64,000 bases of DNA, from assembly GCA_002778195.1 (NCBI GenBank), contig PCDI01000020.1, positions 448,605-512,604 of the forward strand, written 5' to 3'. Position 1 is the first letter of the stretch; each line of letters opens with the position of its first letter. The stretch comes from Raffaelea ambrosiae (taxonomy: Eukaryota > Ascomycota > Sordariomycetes > Ophiostomatales > Ophiostomataceae). The notes beneath the pieces are model-generated. The model saw only the letters and a list, made by a program, of their open reading frames with translations, was not told the origin of the DNA and made no database searches. The position numbers and the translations under genes were made by a program. This document shows, one piece after another, positions 11,686 through 23,408 of this stretch.

Positions 11686-12690
11686 ATGTGGTGCCCATTT
11701 GCACTTCAAAATATCATGTCGACAGATCAACCTCCTTCCACGTCGATCACCCCCCCCCCAACGATCTCGACTCAAATACTCCCCCTAGCAGAGTCAGCAA
11801 CGTTTCACGAGTCTTCATTCTTCTCGCGCAATGGTCCGAGGGCCGAGCTACCATCCCCGGCTGATGTTCGAGCGCGGGGCGCGGTGCAAGATCCAGAGTG
11901 GCATCTCCGTACTATCGCCCCGCGGCCCGTCCGTTACGAAGAGCTCGGTTTGATTGTGAAACTTGGGACCGCCCCCCGCGTAACCGTCGCTGAGGGCCAG
12001 TGTCTCTGGGCGCTGAAGCGCGTCTTGCCTAGGGTGCTTGTCCCGGAGGTGTACGGCTGGACACACGACAACGGGCAAGTGTTTATTTACATGGAGCTGG
12101 TTCCGCACAGCGTGACCCTCGAGCAGCGGTGGGACACGCTCGACCGAGCTGCGCGGCTCGATATTTGTAAGCAACTCCGCTTGCTGATCTTGGAGCTCCG
12201 CACGTTGCGGCATGCGCCGGGCGAGTTCTTTCTTGGCCACATCAACCGTGAGCCTCTCGGTGACATTGTATTCACCAACGAGAACCGTCCGCCAGCAGGA
12301 CCCTTCACGTCTGTGGCGGAATTCCACGACTGGATGTCGATAACAATGATAACGCCCCTGCGGCATAACTTTCCGGGCATGGAAATTTCCGAGATTCCGG
12401 ATCCTTATCGGGAAGCGATGCCGGACGACTGTGAAGTCGTCTTTACACATGCTGATCTGCACCCAAGCAACATCATGGTGTCGGACAAGTCGAACGAGTC
12501 GTCTTGTAAAATCACTGCGATTATAGATTGGCGGCAGTCGGGCTGGTATCCGGTCCACTGGGAGTTCTGCAAGGCGGCATACACGGCCGATGTCCACGGT
12601 GAATGGCTACATAACTACATACCGCTATTTCTAGAGGAGCCGAACTGCGTGGAGACGTGGGACTGTATTGCTAGGGCATTTGGATACTAA
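11686..12690 (+). CDS. Aminoglycoside-phosphotransferase-fold (APH) protein
   Basis: A single exon of 334 residues from the ATG at 11686; an in-frame ATG at 11716 would give 324. The protein has a kinase-like N-lobe segment (LGLIVKLGTAPRVTVAEG), hinge-like FIYMELVPHSVTLEQRW, the catalytic loop HADLHPSNIMV and the metal-binding IDW that replaces DFG in this fold, followed by WYPVHWEFCKA. This is the usual layout of fungal APH/choline-kinase-like proteins, whose substrates are mostly unknown. It ends only 12 bases before an LTR fragment, so its 3' end borders the transposon block. An aminoglycoside substrate should not be assumed. Confidence 0.82.
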   Translation: MWCPFALQNIMSTDQPPSTSITPPPTISTQILPLAESATFHESSFFSRNGPRAELPSPADVRARGAVQDPEWHLRTIAPRPVRYEELGLIVKLGTAPRVTVAEGQCLWALKRVLPRVLVPEVYGWTHDNGQVFIYMELVPHSVTLEQRWDTLDRAARLDICKQLRLLILELRTLRHAPGEFFLGHINREPLGDIVFTNENRPPAGPFTSVAEFHDWMSITMITPLRHNFPGMEISEIPDPYREAMPDDCEVVFTHADLHPSNIMVSDKSNESSCKITAIIDWRQSGWYPVHWEFCKAAYTADVHGEWLHNYIPLFLEEPNCVETWDCIARAFGY

Positions 12691-12701
12691 GTATGGCTTA
12701 T

Positions 12702-12834
12702 TGTAAGGGCATCGCGAGCCTGCTCGGATGCGCGCCTTGCGAGCAGGCTAAGCACGTGCGGGCGACCTGCCCAAGCACGTGCCACCTCTCAGCGGGGCAC
12801 GTGACTGCGCAGTCAGCGTAAGTTCGAAGCGAGG
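12702..12834 (+). repeat. LTR fragment, Gypsy family A
   Basis: Starts TGTAAGGGCATCGCGAGCC and matches the first 130 bases of the LTR copies at 13735 and 60270. It is truncated after AAGTTCGAAGCGAGG. A near-complete copy in the opposite orientation follows 45 bases later, making an inverted pair. Several CACGTG palindromes are conserved among copies. Confidence 0.75.
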
Positions 12835-12878
12835 TTGTAACGAACACCGGGTTCTCAAGTGATAAACCTACGTGGGAG

Positions 12879-13245
12879 TGTTAGGGTGATACTTGTAGTC
12901 AGGTAGAGGATTGCGGAGGATAGAGGTATCTCATTAACGAAGGTAGGATCTCGTAGATTATACAACTAAATCTTATCCCCTTTTTTCTAAAAGGGTGGGA
13001 GGCCCTCCTATATCGAAGGCTCCCAAGGGCCTTGTGCGCGGCGCCCTTAAGCCGCGTACGAAGCCCTAGCTTCGCGCCACACCCAGGGGCCTGTGCGTAC
13101 GCTCCGTGGCGCACCTCGCTTCGAACTTACGCTGACTGCGTAGTCACGTGCCCCGCTGAGAGGTGGCACGTGCTTGGGCCGGTCGCTCGTACGTGCTTGG
13201 GCTGCTCGCAAAGCACGCATCCGAGCAAGCTCGCGATGCCCTTAT
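12879..13245 (-). repeat. Solo LTR, Gypsy family A
   Basis: On the plus strand it begins TGTTAGGGTGATACTTG and ends CGCGATGCCCTTATA, which is the reverse complement of the copies at 13735 and 60270. About 367 bases long and retaining more GC pairs than the copy at 13735, so less RIP-damaged. No internal element is attached, so it is a solo LTR. Confidence 0.75.
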
Positions 13246-13734
13246 AATTATCCCCCCTCTCGTAGAGCTCGTCTTCGAGCGTACGGTTGCGCTCGTTAGT
13301 AGTAAGCTCTCAGAGCGCTCGGGGCGTTTGGTCGTATGCGCACTCAGCGTTAGCCCTCTTTCGTAGTGTGAGAGTGGGTGCTACGGTATGTAATACATTG
13401 CGCACCTTCCTCGTAAGCCCTCGATCGCTCTTTTCGTTTATAGAGTAAATAGGAAGCTAAGCGTTGTTAGGCAGGCGAAAGGAAAGCATAATCAGAGTTT
13501 TCTCGTCGCCTTTTTTACGCTCCTCTCTTTCTCCTTTCTTCTTTTTTTAACTTTATCACGCTTTAACAAAGCTTCGACGTCGTTACGCAGGTTTCTCGTC
13601 TCGTTTAACTTTCGTCTTTCGTTTTTACTTCGTTTTAAGTACGGTTTTTAATTAAACTTTAGTTTTTTTTTTTTTTTTTTTTTTAATTAGCGTTTTAGTT
13701 TTAAATTATTAACGTTTTACGTTTTTTAACTTTT
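13246..13734. other. AT-rich spacer between LTR copies
   Basis: No gene. Increasingly AT-rich, with many TTTA/TAAC words and a run of about 22 T near 13663. Probably decayed transposon sequence. Confidence 0.35.
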
Positions 13735-14122
13735 TATAAAGATATCGCGAGCCTGCTCCGATGCGTGCTTTACGAGCAAGTGCGTGCTTTACAAGCAGGC
13801 TAAGCACGTGCGAACAACTTGCTTAAGCACGTGCCACCTTAACAGGGCACGTGATCGTACAACCAGCGTAAGTTCGAAGGAAGGTGCGCCACGGAGCGCA
13901 CGCACGGACCCCTGAGCAGGGCGCGGAGCTGGGGCTCCGCACGCGGCTTAAGGACGCTACGTATAAAGCTTTTTGGGAGCCCTCGATATAAAGAGGGCTT
14001 CTCACCCTTTTAAAAAAAAGGGGGATAAGATTTAGTTGTGTAATCTACGAGATTTTACTTTCGTTAATAAAATACTTTTATCTTTCGCGATCTTTTACTT
14101 AACTATAAGTACTACCTTAACA
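13735..14122 (+). repeat. 5' LTR of RIP-damaged Gypsy element
   Basis: Begins TATAAAGATATCGCGAG (TGTAAGGACATCGCGAG in better copies) and ends CTACCTTAACA, about 388 bases. It contains a TATA box within CTCGATATAAAGAGGG, supporting plus orientation. It directly precedes Gypsy internal sequence in the same orientation. Confidence 0.75.
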
Positions 14123-15344
14123 TTTCTAAATCTTTTATTTAAAGTTACTTAGAAGATTAAAGAAGATGGTATTAAACACGAAACAGTAAGAACGAGAGTA
14201 AACGACGGTAACGATCGTTAATAAAGACCTCTTGTTAATAACGATTACACTCTTTAGCATTAAAGGAGGAGCGGTTAAAGCGAGCGATTAACCCGATAGC
14301 GAAACGCTGCTCGTAAACACGCCGGTTTAAAGGGCCGTTAAAAACGACGAACTCATCGTAGTTCGAACCCGTTATAAGCTTAAATAAACGAAAAAGCGGT
14401 TAATACTCGTTAAACAAATTCGTAATATTAAAGCCGAGCTTTTACGAATTAAATAATAAACTTTATAACTTTAAACGACTCGAATACTAATAGCGGAAAA
14501 TGTTTTAGGGTTAACGAGCGCGTATAACGAAACGCGTGCGAGCATTAAAGATTATCGTAAGCCGACTCTTCGTAACGTAATTTATTTGTTAACGTTTAAT
14601 TTAAAGGTTAACGAGAGCGAAGATTATAACGACGATAATTATAATAACGAAGTTAACGTAAAGATTTCGTTTTTTAATAAGTTTACGAATAAGTTTACTT
14701 TTATATAACGAAATACGTAAGTAAAAGCGATGAAAGACGTTTTTAAAGCTGCTTCGTAACGTTTTTACGATTTTAAAAAACGCGTATTAATAGCTTTATT
14801 TCGGCTTAATATTACTTTTCGAAATTAATAAAAGTAATACTTAATTAATTTAAGTTTAAAAAAGGAAATTTAACGAGTGAAAAGGTTTTAAACTTGTTTT
14901 AAAGAATAAACGATAACGCTCTCCCTTAAAAGCGGGGACTCGTCGTTAATTACTTATTAATAATATTAAAAAGCGGTTTAAAACGAGAATTAAAGCTTAG
15001 CCGAATTTCTTTTTTACTTTTAATTTTTCGAATTAAAAATAAAAGCCCTTTTTAAACACTATTAAAAAGAGACTTTTTACCTCGAATTATAAAAAAACTT
15101 ATAATAATTATTAATTATTAGCTTTAATTATTAATTTATTAGTTTTAATACTTTCATCATTTAAGCGAAGAACTATTGGAAGTAGTACGTAAAAAAAAGA
15201 AAGTTAAGGAACGAAAAGTCGCGAAGTGACTCGAAAAGGAGATAGTAAAGCACTCCTAAAAGCGCGAGTAACCCGCGCTTTAAAAGCGGCTTAAAGGAGA
15301 AAAAGGGGGAGAAGCTTAAAGAAAAAATAAATAAAAAGTTAAGT

Positions 15345-15405
15345 ATTACGTATTATAACTACGAAGAGAAAAAGCACATCGTATTAAAGTGTACGAAGTT
15401 AAAAA
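15345..15405 (+). pseudogene. Gag zinc knuckle, two Cys changed to Tyr
   Basis: Translates as YYNYEEKKHIVLKC, which matches C-x2-C-x4-H-x4-C with the first two cysteines replaced by tyrosine. TGT/TGC to TAT/TAC is a G-to-A change expected from RIP. This locates Gag in the plus-strand Gypsy element. Confidence 0.7.
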
Positions 15406-16239
15406 CCAACCCTACGAAAGTTTAAGGTGTTAAAGGTGTATTAAAACATAACGTCGAGTCGAAAAAGAAAATAAAAAACGCGTAAGCGCTTTTATTTAAC
15501 TAAAAGAGGAAGCGTTCGTTGAAGTAAAGATCGGCGTACGATTATATAGCTTAACCGTGGTGAAAACCGACTAAAAACATTAAACTATCGTTAACCTTAA
15601 TACGAGAGTAAAGGTCGTTTTATTAGAGTTTATTACGCGAGTTGGATTTCGAAAAAAGAAAAGCTAAGCTCCGCGCTTAAAAATAGTAAACGGTTTAATC
15701 GTTACGTTAACGACGTTATAAAAGGTGTCGTTAAAGCTTACTAACTGTTAGAGCTAAACTAAAGAGTTTATACGGCTTTACGTAAGTATCCCACGAATAA
15801 AAACGACGAGTAAAAGCTTTATCTTTTTAAAAGTAACGACTTTAAAAGATTTAACTATTAATATGATTAAAAGTAGTTAGTAGTGTTTTAATTATCGCTC
15901 AAACGAGCTCACGATTAATATACCTCGCAAGTTCGTTAAAAAGATTAAAAATGTTATAATCGTGTACGTAGTTTTTATACTCTTTAATCGTTTTAAACAA
16001 ATTAAGCTTAAATAATACTTTTTTAAAAACGAAGCGACTTTAAAGCGCCGGCTTTACGATAGTATATTAACGGAGTTTATCAACTTTACTTTCGTATTTA
16101 ACGAGATGAGCGCGGTTATACTACCGCTCGCTTAAAAAACGGATTACGTAATTGATTTAGTTAATAAAGCGTAACCCTTTTATAAAACGATTTATTCTTT
16201 GTTTAAACGAGAGTTAAAAAAGTTACGAAAGTATTTCGA

Positions 16240-16760
16240 AGAAAATTTATAAAACGGGCGAATTTAACTAAGTAAAAGCTTAGCTGAAACACTCATTCTT
16301 TTCGTACTTAAAAAAGACGGCTTTTTATAGCTTTACGTCGATTATCGAAGCTTTAATAAGGTTACGATTAAAAACCGTTACGCCTTTTCGTTGATTTTAA
16401 AGATTTTAAACCGGATTTCGAGCGTTAAGTACTTTATTAAGCTCGATATTAAAGACGCTTATTATTGAATCCGAATTAAAAAAGGAAATAAGTGAAAGAC
16501 GGCGTTTTACACGTGGTATAAACACTACGAATATATGGTTTTATTATTCAACTTTATAAATACGTTAACTACGTTTTAATACTACGTATATACGGCTCTT
16601 CACGAGTTAGTCGACGTAACGTGTATTACGTATATAAACGACGTATTAATGTTTTTTAAGAGTTAAAACGAGTATACCGAGCACGTGTGAAACGTACTCG
16701 AAAGGTTATAAAAAGTATAGTTATTTATAAACTTGGTTAAGTGCGAATTTTATCGAAATT
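16240..16760 (+). pseudogene. Gypsy reverse transcriptase remnant
   Basis: Translation shows LFVLKKDG, LYVDYRSFNKVTIKNRYA, IKLDIKDAYY and YINDVLMFF with interspersed stops. These are the conserved blocks of Ty3/Gypsy reverse transcriptase. The active-site YxDD box reads YIND, a GAC-to-AAC change, so the catalytic aspartate is lost as well as the frame being broken. Confidence 0.82.
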
Positions 16761-19160
16761 AAATCGAGTTTTTAAAATTCATCCTCTTCGATATCGAGGT
16801 GTAAATAAACCCGTTTCGAGTAAAAGCTATTATTACGTAGAAGTTGTTTAAAACGTATTAAAAGATTTAAGTGTTTTTAAGATTTTATAACTTTTACTAA
16901 CGTTTTATTTAAGGGTACTTTAAAATTACAACTTCGTTAAATAAACTTTTAAAGGAGATGAAAAACGAAAAGAAGCTCGAGCGAGCGCGCTTCAACGAGA
17001 GGGCGACGTAAGCATTTTATTAACTACGAGAAGAATTTACTCGCGCTCTTTTGTTAAAACACTTTGATTTAACGCGCTGTTTACGCTTTAAGACTAATAC
17101 GTTAAAATTCGTAAAAGCGGGGATTTTATCTTAGTTAGACGACGAGGGTTATTAACACTTTATCGTATTTTAATTTTAAAAATGAAACGAGTTAAAGTTA
17201 TAATATAATACTTTTAATTAAGAAATAATAATAATTATGAATTCCTTTAAACATTAACGTTAATACTTAAAGAGTAGCCGATATAAAATCGAGGTTTTAT
17301 TAAACTATGTTAACTTACGTGTATTTATACAATAAAAGAAGTTAAACGAAAAGCAAGCTAAGTGGTATATATATTTCACCTTTTTTAATTTTGAAATTAA
17401 ACATCGAGTTAAAAAAACCAATCTCGTTAATAGCCTCTTTCGAAGACCGGACTACTAAAAAAAACCGAATGAGGAAGAAGAGTTGAAGCTGCTTTCCGAC
17501 TTCGAGTCGCGGCTGGTGTTCGCGAAATAAGTATTAGTTTTATATACTTATTTTAGTCGCGTTAAAATCGAAGCGATTACGGTTTAAAAGGAGTTATCGT
17601 TTAATACGGTTTATATTAACTACGTTAAAATAACACTTTAAGCGAGTAAAGAGCACGAAGACTCTTTCGTTTAAATCTAATGGATTTAAGCTTATTATTT
17701 AAATGCTTTTTAATAGTAACCTCGGAGCGAGCTATCGTTAAAGCTACGACGACGGTTTTATTCTTTCTTTAAATAGTTGGTTTTCTCGGGGTTGTGTTAA
17801 ACTGTGTTAAGAAAAGAGAATCCGTTAGTATTAGATATAAACACGTTATTAATGGAGTTGCTTTAAGCTTTATAAACAAGTGACGAGAAGACTTAGTAGT
17901 TGAAAGCTTAAATCGGAACGACTACGACCACTCTTAAATATTGGAGTGTAAGGTTAAAAAAACTACTACGATTTAAAAATCGTATTTACGTTTTAAAGGA
18001 AGAAGTGGTAAAAAGGGAAATCCTTTAAATATACTACGATAGCTTTTTAACGAAACACTTTAAAAAAACCCGTATAAAAGAGTTAGTAAAAAGAAAATTC
18101 TTTTAAAAGCATATAAATGTATATATTCACGAGTACGTTAATAGCTGTTTAACGTATACGCGAAGAGTAGTACCGCGGTATAAACCGTACGGTTAGTTAT
18201 AAACACTTTTTATTTTACGAAGATCGTAGTAAGAAATCTTCATAGATTTCGTAACGAGACTACTAAAAATCTACTATAAAAGGTAAAACGTAAATGCAAT
18301 CTTAATAATCGTAAATAAGCTTACAAAGATAATGAGGTTTTTCTTCGTAAAAACGACGATAACGTTGAACTAGTTAGTAAAGGTCTTATATATAGAAATC
18401 GAAATAAAATTCAATATACTATACGGTATTATTTCGAACCAAAAGAGCGTCTTTACTAATGCGTATTAAATAACGCTTTATACAAAGCTTTTAATTAAAA
18501 AACGCTTTTTTACAGCGTTTCACCCGTAAACCGATAGTTAAACCGAGAGAATGAATTAAACGTTAAAACACTACTTACGCGCATTTACGAGCGAGTCTTA
18601 AACGAACTAAGCTAAGCTCTTACTAACAACGGAGTACGTATGTAATAACGCGGTTAACGTTATAATTAACGATACGCTATTTCATCTCTTTATAAGATAT
18701 TACTTAAAGATATATATACGAATTAAAGACGACTTTATTAAAGAAGGGGTGTTTATAATCGTAATAAGATTAAAGAAGTTAAATAAAGTACGAGCTTTTA
18801 TAATAAAACATTAAAAAAAAGTATAAAAAGTTTAAACGAAGTATTATAATCGCCGTTATTAACTTTAAGAGTATTATATAAGAAACTTAATATAGCTATT
18901 AACACGAAACCTTAAATTAAAAGTGCTTTATAAAAAGATAAGTCTTCGCTTCGTTAGTTCGTTTATAATCTTAATTAAAGTCGAATCGTAAATATATCGT
19001 ATAATACTCTTCGACTAATATAGTTAACTTTATAACGTGTTTTTAATAACCTTATTAAAGCTTTAAAAGAGAAACCGCGAGACGTAACTAACGTTTTAAA
19101 CCCTATCGTTAAAAAAAGAGCTAAACGAATAAAAAGTAAAAAAGGTGTAAAATACCCGAG

Positions 19161-19382
19161 TGTCACGGCCGGCAGGCAGACAGGTAGGCAGGGACGAGAT
19201 GCAGTATATTTAGGATAGCTAGTCTTCTACAGAGGTGCAGGTAGGGGTCAGGTTGTAGACGAAGACGTAGCTCAAGGAGCTACGTTCAGGAGGCAGATGC
19301 GGCTCAAAGAACTATCTACGATAGCGGTGACAAGCGGCAGTAATCTCAGGGGGGGATCAGCTAGGTCTGCCAGCTAGCATAC
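19161..19382 (-). repeat. 3' LTR of second Gypsy element, cut by gap
   Basis: Starts TGTCACGGCCGGCAGGCAGA and is nearly identical to the first 220 bases of the copy at 24473-24748, with a few C/T differences. It runs into an assembly gap, so its inner end is missing. Confidence 0.85.
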
Positions 19383-20182
19383 NNNNNNNNNNNNNNNNNN
19401 NNNNNNNNNNNNNNNNNNNNNNNNNNNNNNNNNNNNNNNNNNNNNNNNNNNNNNNNNNNNNNNNNNNNNNNNNNNNNNNNNNNNNNNNNNNNNNNNNNNN
19501 NNNNNNNNNNNNNNNNNNNNNNNNNNNNNNNNNNNNNNNNNNNNNNNNNNNNNNNNNNNNNNNNNNNNNNNNNNNNNNNNNNNNNNNNNNNNNNNNNNNN
19601 NNNNNNNNNNNNNNNNNNNNNNNNNNNNNNNNNNNNNNNNNNNNNNNNNNNNNNNNNNNNNNNNNNNNNNNNNNNNNNNNNNNNNNNNNNNNNNNNNNNN
19701 NNNNNNNNNNNNNNNNNNNNNNNNNNNNNNNNNNNNNNNNNNNNNNNNNNNNNNNNNNNNNNNNNNNNNNNNNNNNNNNNNNNNNNNNNNNNNNNNNNNN
19801 NNNNNNNNNNNNNNNNNNNNNNNNNNNNNNNNNNNNNNNNNNNNNNNNNNNNNNNNNNNNNNNNNNNNNNNNNNNNNNNNNNNNNNNNNNNNNNNNNNNN
19901 NNNNNNNNNNNNNNNNNNNNNNNNNNNNNNNNNNNNNNNNNNNNNNNNNNNNNNNNNNNNNNNNNNNNNNNNNNNNNNNNNNNNNNNNNNNNNNNNNNNN
20001 NNNNNNNNNNNNNNNNNNNNNNNNNNNNNNNNNNNNNNNNNNNNNNNNNNNNNNNNNNNNNNNNNNNNNNNNNNNNNNNNNNNNNNNNNNNNNNNNNNNN
20101 NNNNNNNNNNNNNNNNNNNNNNNNNNNNNNNNNNNNNNNNNNNNNNNNNNNNNNNNNNNNNNNNNNNNNNNNNNNNNNNNNN
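19383..20182. other. Assembly gap of 800 N
   Basis: Exactly 800 undetermined bases, inside the 3' part of the second Gypsy element between LTR and integrase. The round length suggests an estimated or placeholder gap. Any open frame running through it is meaningless. Confidence 0.95.
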
Positions 20183-20646
20183 GCGCGGAGGTATTGTTTT
20201 AGAACGGAGTTGATTCTTTTCGTTTGGCCGTCGGTCTCGGGATGGTGTGTCGTAGATAGGGCGGGCGTAATCTTTAGCAAGCGAGCAAAGCTGCGTTAGA
20301 ATTCTGTAGCGAATTGTGTTCCTCGGTCCGACACGATCGTCGTAGGCAGGCCGTGAAGCTTCCAGACGTGGTTCAGGTATAGGTGAGCAGCGTCCTCTGC
20401 GCTACAGGTTCCGTGGCAGGGGATTAGGTGGCGCATCTTAGTCAACCGGTCGATCACAATCATGATAGCGTTGTAGCTGTGGCTTTTGGGCAGGTGCGTA
20501 ATAAAGTCTACAGAGATATCACGCTAGGCTCGATTAGGAACGGGCAGGGGGTGTAGAAGTCTTTTTTGACCGTCTCGGAACGGGGCGGCCCTACGGTAAG
20601 TATGGCACTTCTTCACCCAACGGGTAACGTAGCGGGCTATACCGGG
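20183..20646 (-). pseudogene. Gypsy integrase core remnant
   Basis: Translation shows DISVDFITHLPKSHSY, then TTIVSDRGTQF, and HHPETDGQTKRINS. The first two blocks hold the two catalytic aspartates of the D,D-35-E core. The position 35 residues after the second Asp is Lys instead of Glu (GAG to AAG, RIP-like), and an in-frame stop follows ATEF. The C-terminal part runs into the gap. Confidence 0.82.
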
Positions 20647-21261
20647 CTAATAGTACTCGTGGGATAATAATTCATATGTCTTAGAGCGGCTGGGGTGGCC
20701 CGAGGCCGGGTGGTCGTGATAGCGGCGAAGCAGGTTGGCTTTTAAGTCGTCGTGGTTAAGGACGTACATCCGGTCTCGTACGTATAAGTATTCGTAGCGG
20801 TTGGTACACTNCGCGAGGGTTANNGTGGGNANGCGGTGCGTNTTTGAGTCGGCTAGGGCTTTTAGGGCTTGACGAGGGATTGGGTCGGCTTCGTACGCTT
20901 GTCGAAACAGGTCGTGTAGGTTAGGGGGTAGGAGCAGTGCGTGGAATCGGAGGTTTGGAGCGAGGTTTTGCCGTTTTAAGACCGTCTGACTCTGGTGCAG
21001 GAGGCGTGTATTCCCCTTTTTAGGGAGATCTCTTAATCTTCGTGTTAGGGAGTCAGGCTTAACACCTTGCTTTCCGGGGCGGTAGTGGATTTGGAAGTTG
21101 AAGCGGGATAAGAACTCGGACCAGCGGGCTTGGCGGCGGTTAAGCAGCTTCGTAGAGGTAAAGTATTTTAGGTTTCGGTGGTTGGTTAAGACTTTAATAG
21201 GTGAGGGAGCCCCCTTCAGCTTAGGGCGCCACTCTTTAAAACAGCGAATAATAACGAGCAA
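20647..21261 (-). pseudogene. Gypsy RNase H end and H2C2 integrase N-terminus
   Basis: Contains LTNHRNLKYF, RQARWSEFLSRFNFQIHYRPG and HPSRSKTYELLSHEYY, the conserved end of Gypsy RNase H followed by the integrase zinc-binding segment (HDHPASGHPSRSKT). Four ambiguous bases (N) occur around 20811-20842. This fragment stays open for 204 codons but is separated by stops from the reverse transcriptase. Confidence 0.82.
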
Positions 21262-21597
21262 CTCTTTGTCGTAGATCTCGTAGTTGCATTCCGTGGCGGT
21301 GAGCTTTTTCGAGTAAAAAGCAATAGGGTGTAAGACGCCGTCGTCATCGTATTAAAACATGACGTTAACGGAGACGTAGTCGGAGGAGTTAGTCTTTAAG
21401 ATCACGTCTTTTTTCCATTCGAAATGGGCTAAAATAGGGGCGGTTGTAAAGCGGGATTTCAACAGTTCGAATGCGTTGGAGTAAGCGGTATCCCACGCGA
21501 AGAGAGTATCTTTTTTAGTTAAGCGAGTTAGCGGTGCAGTGATCTTAGAGAAGTCGGCGATGAAGCGGCGGTAAAAGTTAGCAAAGCTTAAGAAGGC

Positions 21598-22329
21598 TTA
21601 AACGTCGGTTAAGCAGGTTGGAGCGGGCCAGTCTCGAATCGTTTGTGTTTTAGCTGGGTTTATACGAATGCCGTCGCGGCCGATGATCAGGCCTAGGAAT
21701 TTAGTCTCGGTATAATAAAATTCGCATTTAGAGGCTTTAGCGTATAAGCCAGCTTCGCGTAAGCGTGTTAAAACGGCGCGAACATGTTTCGTATGTTCTT
21801 CACGAGTCCGGTTATAAATTAAGATGTCATTTAAGTATGCAGTGTAGATTAAGTTTAAGAGTTTTCGTAAAGAGGCGTTGATATAACGCTGAAAGGTTGA
21901 CGGGGCGCCGGTGAGCTCGAATGGCATAACTAGGCTCTTAAACAGGCTAAATCGAGTGTGAAATGCGTTTAAGTACTCTTCTCTTTTTTTAACGCGGAGC
22001 TCGTTGAAGGCGGAGACGATATTTATCTTACTATAGTATCTCATTCTGAACAGGTTATTTAGGGTTTCTTTAATTAAGGGCAGCGGGTATCGGTCTTTAA
22101 TAGTAACGGCGTTTAAAGCGCGGTAGTCGACGTAAAAGCGTAAGCTACCGTCGCTCTTCTTTACAAACAGGATAAAGGAGGCGATAGGGGACGAACTCGG
22201 CTGAATGAATCCTTTTCGAAGATTCTTATCCAACCATTCTCGTAGCGCGCGGAGCTCTTCTCGCGACATGGAGTAAAGAGGGCCGTACGGTAGCACAACG
22301 CCCTCTTTTAACGCAATATGGTGGTTCAT
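21598..22329 (-). pseudogene. Gypsy reverse transcriptase, YxDD mutated
   Basis: A 243-codon open stretch with the full order of reverse transcriptase blocks: KKSDGSLRFYVDYRALN, RYPLPLI, FELTGAPSTFQRYIN and KFLGLIIGRDGI. The catalytic box reads AYLNDILIY, so one Asp is replaced by Asn, and KINIVSAFN lacks the usual Asp in the first catalytic block (LDLxxA). The polymerase is therefore probably inactive despite a long frame. Confidence 0.85.
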
Positions 22330-23129
22330 CGGGCGATACGGAGGCAGCTTATTAGCTTTTTGAGGGGAGAAGACGTCGGCGAAGTCGGTAATTTCCGGCG
22401 GTAAAACAAAGGGTGGCGGCTCAGCTTTCGGAGCGCTTAAAAGTTAGTTTAAGGTGTTTAGAGTAGTGGTGTAAAACCGGTAGGATTTCCGACGAGCGTA
22501 AACGATAACCCCTTCCTTCGAAATCGGGGCGATGTTTATATAGCGGAGGGTTAACGGGCGTTGGTCTTGATGTATTGGGCGGCTCTTCTTTGGAACAGTG
22601 TGTAGGGCGCGGACTTTCTTAGGGTAGGACGGGACATTGCAGTTGGTGCGGCAGTACTCGCTATCGAAGGTGATTGAGTGTTTAGCGAAGCGAACAGTCG
22701 GGTCGTGTTGCTTTAACTAAAACATTCCTAACACGATAGGATAGTGCGTTAGTTAAATAACGAAAAACAAAACGTTCTTTTGGTGGTGGTTTTTGATTTT
22801 CAAACCGGCGCGTACGTAATACTCACACTTGCCGGCTTTAGTAGCTCTTCCATCGAACACTTCGATATCGAACGGGTTACGTAAACGGTGTAGGGGCAGG
22901 TGGTGGTGGGAGGCTTAGTCGGCGTCGATAAAGGCTTTTCCTTTAACGCTGTAGTCGGTTAAAGCATACGTTAAGAGGGTAAGTTGGTCTTTCGCCATTA
23001 ACTCAGCGGGTAGGATCATCAAGTTAAAGCGTTAATTATATTCTTCCTTGATAAAAAGTCCATAAACAGCGGCTGAGGAGATTCGGACGACGGTATAGGG
23101 TGCGTTAAAGAGCGGGCCTAACACACGAC

Positions 23130-23408
23130 TTAGTCCAAACGCACCCCTTCCCCTAACAATTGTCGAGGGGAACGAGAGTCGGAAGAGCGGTGAGAGCGGT
23201 GGCTACGCGAGTGGTGACGGTAGCCGTTAAAGGAGTGTCGAAACGAGGCGGTAAGGTTAGGAACGCCGACGTTACGAAAGCTAAGCGTACGAGGGTCGTG
23301 GGTGTTAGGGTACGAGTAAGCGGCTATAAAATGATCTTTCGACTCGTAATGATAACACTCGCCACGGTCTCGGCGGGTGGTGTCGTGGCGTTGGTAAGAC
23401 AGGTTCAT
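23130..23408 (-). pseudogene. Gag zinc-knuckle fragment of second Gypsy element
   Basis: Encodes CYHYESKDHFIAAYS, which aligns with C-x2-C-x4-H-x4-C with the second and last cysteines replaced by tyrosine. Flanking Arg/Ser/His-rich sequence suits the C-terminal part of Gag. It lies upstream of pol in element orientation. Confidence 0.65.

Larger units (their letters stand above)
14123..19160 (+). mobile_element. RIP-damaged Ty3/Gypsy retroelement interior
   Basis: About 5 kb of AT-rich sequence in plus orientation following the LTR at 13735. Conceptual translation, ignoring many TAA/TAG stops, shows a Gag zinc knuckle (about 15345-15405), reverse transcriptase (about 16240-16760) and a C-terminal stretch like the entry to a chromodomain (ending at 19160). 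Stops sit where CAA/CAG or TGG would be expected, and CpA/TpG are scarce while CpG persists, a CpA-targeting RIP signature. The 3' end is cut off by the next element; no matching 3' LTR is present. Confidence 0.88.

Noticed and set aside
11848..12597. Long (249-codon) open frame on the minus strand
   Set aside because: It lies wholly opposite the APH-fold gene, whose plus-strand motifs are unambiguous; the antisense frame has no recognisable domain.
19357..20280. 307-codon minus-strand frame
   Set aside because: Most of it is the 800-N gap; only its first ~30 codons (integrase) are real.
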